From CAWBCR01 sp963787375 (GTDB lineage Bacteria > Chloroflexota > Anaerolineae > Aggregatilineales > UBA3940), in the NCBI GenBank assembly GCA_963787375.1, contig CAWBCR010000020.1, forward strand, positions 1-64,000: a stretch of 64,000 nucleotides of DNA, written 5' to 3'. The position numbers and the translations under genes are program-made. The notes beneath the pieces are model-generated. The model was not told the origin of the DNA. It saw only the letters and a list, made by a program, of their open reading frames with translations, and searched no databases. The number at the start of each line of letters is the position of its first letter. Positions within the stretch are counted from its first letter, which is position 1. Below, piece by piece: positions 59,413-64,000 of the stretch.

Positions 59413-60783
59413 CTACGCGCCCTTCTCCAGCTCCAGGACGCGCACCGGCACGCCGCCCTTCGGCCTCAACGTCACCTGCTCGACCAGTTCGACCGGCTCA
59501 TCCGAGACCCGCTGCAACTGGAACCTCTGGATCGCCATGCTGAGGAAGACCTGCGCTTCCATGATCGCGAAGTCAGCCCCGATGCACATGCGCTGCCCAC
59601 CCCCGAAGGGGAAGTAGGCCATGTGGTGCCGGGCTTTGATCGCCTCCGGGGTGAAGCGCTCCGGTTTGAAGGTCTCCGGGTCGTCCCAGTAAGCCGGGTC
59701 GTGATGGGTCAGAATCTGGCCCATCATGATCGTCGCGCCTGCCGGGATATCGTAGCCGCCCAGTTGATCCGGGCCAATCGCGCTGCGCGCGATGAACGGG
59801 AAGGGTGGATAGAGCCGCATCAACTCCTGGATCGCCTGTTTGGTGTACGTCAGGCGCTGGAGGTCTTCGTAGGTCGGCGCATGCTCGCCGACCACCTCAA
59901 CACATTCGGCGCGGACCTTCTCCATGATCTCCGGGTGTTCGAGCAGCGCGTACCACGTCCAGGTCAGCGCGTTGGCGGTCGTCTCGTGGCCGGCGAGCAT
60001 GAAGGTCATGACCTCATCGCGCAGTTCGTCGTCGGTCAGGCCCGCGCCCGATTCGTCGTCCACTGCCTCAAGCAGCATGGTGAGCAGGTCGTGCGGGCGC
60101 TCGGATGCCTGCCGCCGCTGCTGGATGATCTGCCGGACGCTCGCATCCAGCGTGTCGAGCGCCTTCTGAAAGCGGCGGTTGCGGGCGGTCGGCACCCACA
60201 GCGGGAGCGGCGTCAGCACGTCGGCCCGGTAGCTGGCATCTTCCAGCGCCTCGGTGATCGCGTCGCCGACTTCGCGGGCCTCGGCCTCCAGGTTGGCGCT
60301 GAACAGCGCCCGCCCGACCACGCCAAAGGTCAGGCGCATCATCTCCCGGCCCAGGTTGATCGTCTCACCCTTGCGGCGGTGTTCGTCCCATTCGTCGAGC
60401 ACGGTCCGGGTCATCTCGGCGAACATGGGCAGGAACTGGCGGATTTCGCTGTGATGGAAGGTGGGGTTGGCGATCCGCCGCTGCCGCCGCCAGTCGGCCC
60501 CCTCGGCGGTCAGCAGTCCGTTACCCACGATGGGCTTGAAGGCGTCGTACATCCGCCCCTTGGAGTAGTTCTGGTTGTTGTCCTGAAGAACGTGCTGGAT
60601 GTCGTCCGGGTTCGTGATCAGGATGATCTCAACCGGTCCCATCCAGAAGCGCACGACGTCGCCGTACTGCTCGACCATCTGCCGGCTGAAACGGATCGGG
60701 TTGGCGGGCATATCGTGCAGATTGTGGGGAATGGCCGCAATCCCCGGGCCCGGCACATGCTTCTTGCCCTCCTGCGCTGACAT
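59413..60783 (-). CDS. Cytochrome P450 (CYP102/CYP4-like branch)
   Basis: 456 residues from ATG 60783 (AGGAGAG upstream). N-terminal PGPGIAAIPHNLHDMPANPI and VVRFWMGPVEIILITNPDDI, the I-helix motif MTFMLAGHETTANALTWTWY, ExxR in QELMRLYPPFPF, and the heme loop FPFGGGQRMCIGADFAIMEA (FxxGxRxCxG). It is longer than the soluble class I P450 at 5022 and resembles fatty-acid hydroxylase-type P450s. No reductase is fused. A perfect palindrome (60847-60872) lies upstream. Confidence 0.94.
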   Translation of the reverse strand: MSAQEGKKHVPGPGIAAIPHNLHDMPANPIRFSRQMVEQYGDVVRFWMGPVEIILITNPDDIQHVLQDNNQNYSKGRMYDAFKPIVGNGLLTAEGADWRRQRRIANPTFHHSEIRQFLPMFAEMTRTVLDEWDEHRRKGETINLGREMMRLTFGVVGRALFSANLEAEAREVGDAITEALEDASYRADVLTPLPLWVPTARNRRFQKALDTLDASVRQIIQQRRQASERPHDLLTMLLEAVDDESGAGLTDDELRDEVMTFMLAGHETTANALTWTWYALLEHPEIMEKVRAECVEVVGEHAPTYEDLQRLTYTKQAIQELMRLYPPFPFIARSAIGPDQLGGYDIPAGATIMMGQILTHHDPAYWDDPETFKPERFTPEAIKARHHMAYFPFGGGQRMCIGADFAIMEAQVFLSMAIQRFQLQRVSDEPVELVEQVTLRPKGGVPVRVLELEKGA

Positions 60784-60846
60784 CGATCTCTCCTGTTGGC
60801 TCAGGGTAAGGGTGGCAGAAGATCCATCCATCCCCGCTTTCGTGGC

Positions 60847-60872
60847 GAACTGCCGCGCTAGCGCGGCAGTTC
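60847..60872. terminator. 26-bp perfect palindrome between the LLM and P450 genes
   Basis: Core actgccgcgctagcgcggca. It can act as a terminator for the LLM gene, whose own stop overlaps another hairpin at 60919-60941. Confidence 0.65.
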
Positions 60873-60918
60873 TATTCTGTCAGGATAGCGTCTGGCAGCG
60901 CCGGATTCAAGCAGCTTT

Positions 60919-60941
60919 CGGGGGGCTGTTCAGCCCCCCAC
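60919..60941 (-). terminator. Hairpin across the LLM stop codon
   Basis: ggggggct pairs with agcccccc. The LLM stop (60930-60932) is in the loop. A stop inside a strong hairpin is unusual and may limit ribosome release or serve as a terminator stem. Confidence 0.5.
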
Positions 60942-61802
60942 GCCCAGCACGTCGGCGAGGCGTCGCAGTGCGGTGAGGTGCTGGTCGGGCGTGGTGAAGC
61001 CCGCGCCCATCGTGTTGACCGACAGGTGCGTCGCGCCCAGCTTCTGCCAGCCGGCGAACGTCGCCGCCCACTCGTCGGCGTGGCCTTCGCCATAGCTCAG
61101 CCTCGGCTCGATGCCGAAACCATCGCGGCTGCGGCCCGCCTCTTCCAGGTACGTGTCGAGCTGCTCGAACAGCGGTTTGGCGGCTTCCGGCGAGCGGGTG
61201 TTGGGCATCCAGCCATCGCCCAGCCGCGCGCAGCGCCGCAGCACCGGCTCGGCCTGCCCACCGAACCAGATCGGGATGGGCCGCTGCACCGGCAGCGGCA
61301 GGATGCCCGCGTCGGGGATGTGGTGCCAGCGCCCCGCATAGGTGACCAGCGGCTCGGTCCACAGCCCGCGCAGCACGGTGACCTGCTCCTCGGAGCGTTT
61401 GCCGCGCGTGTGGAAATCCTGGCCCAGCGCCTCGTACTCGACCGCGTTCCAGCCGATGCCGATCCCCAGCCGCAGCCGCCCGCCGCTCAGCACGTCGAGC
61501 GTGGCCGCCTGCTTGGCGACCAGCGCCGTCTGCCGCTGCGGCAGGATCAGGATGCCGGTCACCAGTTCCACCGAGCGGGTGAGGCCCGCCAGGTAGCTGA
61601 ACAGCACGAACACCTCCATGAACGGGTTCCGGTAGTTGTACGGGCCGGTCCAGCCGCCGGAGCGGTCGGGGTTGGCCCCCAGCACGTGGTCGTAGGCCAG
61701 GATGTGCGTGTAGCCCAGCGCCTCGACCGCCTGCGCGTAGTCGCGGATGGCGGCGGGGTCGGTGGGAAACTCGATTTGTGGGTACACAACGCCGATACGC
61801 AT
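60930..61802 (-). CDS. LLM-class flavin-dependent oxidoreductase, F420/FMN type
   Basis: 290 residues from ATG 61802 (AAGGAG upstream). MRIGVVYPQIEFPTDPAAIR, GYTHILAYDHVLG, LRLGIGIGWNAVEYEALGQD and PIPIWFGGQAEPVLRRCARL mark the bacterial luciferase-like TIM barrel (PIWFGG). The group in this branch is often F420-dependent. It oxidises an unknown substrate. The following genes on the same strand are P450, creatininase and RidA. Confidence 0.92.
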   Translation of the reverse strand: MRIGVVYPQIEFPTDPAAIRDYAQAVEALGYTHILAYDHVLGANPDRSGGWTGPYNYRNPFMEVFVLFSYLAGLTRSVELVTGILILPQRQTALVAKQAATLDVLSGGRLRLGIGIGWNAVEYEALGQDFHTRGKRSEEQVTVLRGLWTEPLVTYAGRWHHIPDAGILPLPVQRPIPIWFGGQAEPVLRRCARLGDGWMPNTRSPEAAKPLFEQLDTYLEEAGRSRDGFGIEPRLSYGEGHADEWAATFAGWQKLGATHLSVNTMGAGFTTPDQHLTALRRLADVLGVGG

Positions 61803-61917
61803 AAGGGTAGCTCCTTAGCAGTTAGCGATTAGCTGGTAGCCAGATCGTATCATATCATGGGTTTGCAGTCATTAAACGCCAGCCATGAGCGATTAGCCAG
61901 AAGTCAACCGCTTCCCC
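61803..61917. other. Spacer with family D (TTAGC-type) repeats
   Basis: ttagcagttagcgattagct near 61815 and gccagccatgagcgattagc near 61880. No gene is evident. Confidence 0.5.
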
Positions 61918-63951
61918 CTACTCCTCGTACATCCCGGTGACCCGCCGCATGGCCGCCCACATGTGCAGCAGCGATCCCACCCGCAGCGTCAGCCTGTCGC
62001 ACTTGCTGGCGAAGTGCTCCGCGCCGATCTTGTTCAGCCGCAGCTTCCAGAAGGTCCAGTGCAGCAGGTCGAAGTTGGCCCGGTAACGTGGGTCGGCGAT
62101 GTGCGCCCGGCCCCAGCCGAGCGCCCGGTCACAGGCGGCCTGCGCCGCGACGTAGCGCGCGCGGGCGTCGTCCGGCAGCGGGACGTAGGCAAGCGCGTCG
62201 TACAGTCGCACGCGGGCCGCGTCGAATTCCAGCCAGCAGCGGTGCAGGTCGAACAGCGCACGCTGATCTGCCCACGCGGCGGGGTCGGCACCGGCGCGCG
62301 CGGCCTCTAGCTGCGACTCCGCCTCGGCCAGCAGACCGGGGATCGCATCCGCGCGGGCGGCCTTGTCGTGCAGCGCGTCGGGCGGGGCGTTGATCGGGTC
62401 GCCCATGTCGATAGGCGGATCCGCGAGGATCGTCAGCGGCGCGTTGACCAGTTGCAGCTCGATTTGTCGCGGGTCGAGGTCGAGCGCCAGCGCGTAGGCC
62501 CGTTCGAGCGTGCGCACGTACGCCGCGAACGCCTCGCCGCTGCCGCCCCCCAGCGCTGCCGCGCCGAAATCCCTGAGCAGCGCGTCGACATCCTGATCGG
62601 GGTCCCACGCCAGCCGCGCGAACAGCCACGGGTTCGCCTCCGGCGCGCTGAAGGGATGGTCGCCGGTCAGCAGCGCCTGCACGGTGTGCGCGCCCGCGTC
62701 ACGGTAGAAGCGCAGGTCGCGCTGCACAACCGACGGCAGCGGCGGCAGCGCCGACTTGAACAGTATGCCGTCGAGGTAATACTCGAACACCCGCGCCGGC
62801 GGCGCGCCCGCCGTGTTGATGTGCGCCACCTGCCCGCGGAACGTCTCCGCGTAGTGCGGCGTGTTGACCGGGCAGGCGGGGTCGTCGGTGGGATGCGCGT
62901 AGCAGCGTTTGCGCGGGGCCCACAGCAGGCACACGTTGCCGCGCGGCGTCACCTTCAGCGGCACATCCTCGGTGTCGTGATAGGCAATAAAGCTGACCTG
63001 CGCGGCGGGGTTCACCGCTTCCAGCGCCTCGCCCAGCGCGTTGGCGGCGATCAGCGCCTGCTCGGAGGCGCTGTAGGGCGCGCACTGCTCGCAGCCGCAC
63101 CAGCCGCCGCCCTCGATGTCGTCGGGCCACACGTGGAAGACGTCGACCTCCGGGTGCGCCTCGAAGTGCGCGCGGGCGTTCTGCCGGATGATCGCCAGCC
63201 CCTCGGCGCTGCTCACGCAGAAGTTGTGGTCGGCGGTGCGCTGGCCGTCCTTCATGCGAAAGGCGTCCGGCATCTCGCCGAACAAATCACGCGGCAGCAG
63301 CGCGGCCAGGCCATGCCCGCCATGTTCGATCACCATACCCCGCTCGCGCGCCAGCCCGACCGCCTCTTCGCGGTGGGCGAGGTACTGGCTTTCGGGCATC
63401 GCGCCCAGCGCCAGCGGCTCGTCGAGCGTGTGGAAGAAGATCGTGTTGAGCCGGTTGCGGGCCGCCCATTCGATCCACTGTGCCGCGTCGGCCATGAACG
63501 CGTGGTGACCGAGGATCAGGCAGCGGCCCGCCAGCGCCGGGCTCTGCGCCACCGGCCCATCCGGCAGGTCAAAGGCGGCCCGTGTCGGGACACGCTCGAC
63601 GCCGGGCGCGGGCCACCGCCAGCCCAGCGCCTCCAGAAAATCGTAGACCGCGTACAGCAGCCCGCGCGGGCTGCCGCCGTGCAGGTCGATGCGCGTCGGC
63701 GCGGCCTGCCACGTGAAGCCGTCACCGCCGCCCTCGTCGTAACTCAGCGCGAGGACCGGCGCGCCATCCGGCGGTTGCGGCGTGATGGGCACCTCGCGCC
63801 CGGTGAGGCGCGCCAGCGCCGCCTGAAGCTCCCGCGCGGCGAGCGGGTCGCGGCCTGCCACTGTGATGTGCCAGTTGTGGGTGAAATCGACGTGCGGCAA
63901 GCGCACCTCCCGGCAGCAAATGGGGTGGATCGGCAAACTGGGTATTGCCAT
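61918..63951 (-). CDS. DUF4838-like protein, putative extracellular-type glycan enzyme
   Basis: 677 residues with ATG 63951; a TTG at 63900 has a better ribosome binding site (GGGAGG) and would give 660 residues. An N-terminal GH20b-like domain (VAGRDPLAARELQAALARLT; GGSPRGLLYAVYDFLEALGW; RWPAP) precedes the larger catalytic-like region with MVIEHGGHGLAALLPRD, VDVFHVWPDDIEGGGWCGCE and AYHDTEDVPLKVTPRGNVCL. The C-terminal third is helical. DUF4838 proteins occur in polysaccharide-utilisation sets. No signal peptide is obvious, and the hydrolase activity is inferred. Confidence 0.8.
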   Translation of the reverse strand: MAIPSLPIHPICCREVRLPHVDFTHNWHITVAGRDPLAARELQAALARLTGREVPITPQPPDGAPVLALSYDEGGGDGFTWQAAPTRIDLHGGSPRGLLYAVYDFLEALGWRWPAPGVERVPTRAAFDLPDGPVAQSPALAGRCLILGHHAFMADAAQWIEWAARNRLNTIFFHTLDEPLALGAMPESQYLAHREEAVGLARERGMVIEHGGHGLAALLPRDLFGEMPDAFRMKDGQRTADHNFCVSSAEGLAIIRQNARAHFEAHPEVDVFHVWPDDIEGGGWCGCEQCAPYSASEQALIAANALGEALEAVNPAAQVSFIAYHDTEDVPLKVTPRGNVCLLWAPRKRCYAHPTDDPACPVNTPHYAETFRGQVAHINTAGAPPARVFEYYLDGILFKSALPPLPSVVQRDLRFYRDAGAHTVQALLTGDHPFSAPEANPWLFARLAWDPDQDVDALLRDFGAAALGGGSGEAFAAYVRTLERAYALALDLDPRQIELQLVNAPLTILADPPIDMGDPINAPPDALHDKAARADAIPGLLAEAESQLEAARAGADPAAWADQRALFDLHRCWLEFDAARVRLYDALAYVPLPDDARARYVAAQAACDRALGWGRAHIADPRYRANFDLLHWTFWKLRLNKIGAEHFASKCDRLTLRVGSLLHMWAAMRRVTGMYEE

Positions 63952-64000
63952 TCTAGGAAATGTGTACTATCATGATAGCAGATTTCAGCGACAAACAACC

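Noticed and set aside
57654..61802. A complete pyrimidine (Rut) operon
   Set aside because: LLM and RidA families are present, but the other Rut enzymes and the transporter are missing, and hairpins separate the genes.
62368..63975. A 535-codon plus-strand open frame opposite the DUF4838-like gene
   Set aside because: Its composition (Arg/Val/His-rich) and antisense position mark it as a shadow of the minus-strand gene.

Overview
The window looks like chromosomal DNA of a Chloroflexota bacterium, most likely an Anaerolineae-type lineage. This is inferred from gene content and style, not from a marker gene: high GC, many Cys-anchored lipoproteins with Thr/Pro-rich linkers, FHA and PknB-type signalling pieces, DHA3-type exporters, P450s, an F420/FMN-type LLM oxidoreductase, and intergenic spaces packed with dispersed inverted repeats. 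No rRNA, tRNA or CRISPR array was recognised. At least a dozen otherwise well-conserved genes are broken by single-base indels, often in short G/C or T runs. Many of these are probably consensus errors rather than real pseudogenes, and each is flagged.

Layout. 1-3560: a broken class III aminotransferase and Lrp-type regulator, divergent from an ornithine cyclodeaminase-family gene and a methyltransferase. 3601-4994: a decayed IS4-family insertion sequence with perfect 18-bp ends, sitting between two GC-rich palindromes. 5022-6230: a cytochrome P450. 6374-11515: an RHS polymorphic-toxin array on the minus strand. It has a truncated RHS core with a metallopeptidase-like tip and an adjacent lipoprotein, then an orphan core with a second tip and a membrane protein, then a third core scrap. 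11622-12986: a terminase-like ATPase/nuclease behind a promoter with a LexA-like box. 13074-15344: small metabolic and hypothetical genes, including a possible 36-codon sORF with its own promoter. 15546-21297: four tandem DHA3-family exporters. 21700-24221: a membrane protein, two FHA proteins and a deletion-eroded Ser/Thr kinase.

24353-38861 holds lipoproteins, a large membrane protein, a hydrolase, an arginase with a duplicated 5' end, a squalene/phytoene synthase-family gene, an APC permease, an enoyl-CoA hydratase, an SH3-type lipoprotein and a GerMN-like lipoprotein. 39013-46781 holds PPK2, a secreted sedolisin, a VOC protein with a second LexA-like box, a secreted protein, an M50 protease, an FKBP isomerase and a VTT membrane protein. 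46857-55987 holds a thiolase scrap, a lipoprotein/beta-propeller pair split by one in-frame TGA, a thiolase, a zinc ribbon, an ArsC-type phosphatase, a cold shock protein with a terminator in its leader, a possible stand-alone protease propeptide, an acyl-CoA dehydrogenase and an FAD oxidoreductase. 55995-63951 holds a NarL-type regulator, an RsbW-STAS fusion, DUF6951, RidA, creatininase, P450, LLM oxidoreductase and a DUF4838-like protein.

The clearest candidate for something new is the RHS array. Tip and partner genes alternate with repeated RHS core segments, in AT-richer DNA than the flanks, and the first partner starts 3 bases after its toxin stops. Other notable signals are a ~200-bp upstream module plus signal peptide shared by two otherwise unrelated lipoproteins in opposite orientation, two near-identical LexA-like boxes at promoters, a promoter-proximal terminator before the cold shock gene, the RsbW-STAS fusion with an internal ribosome binding site, and several families of dispersed repeats that supply stop codons or protein tails to neighbouring genes.
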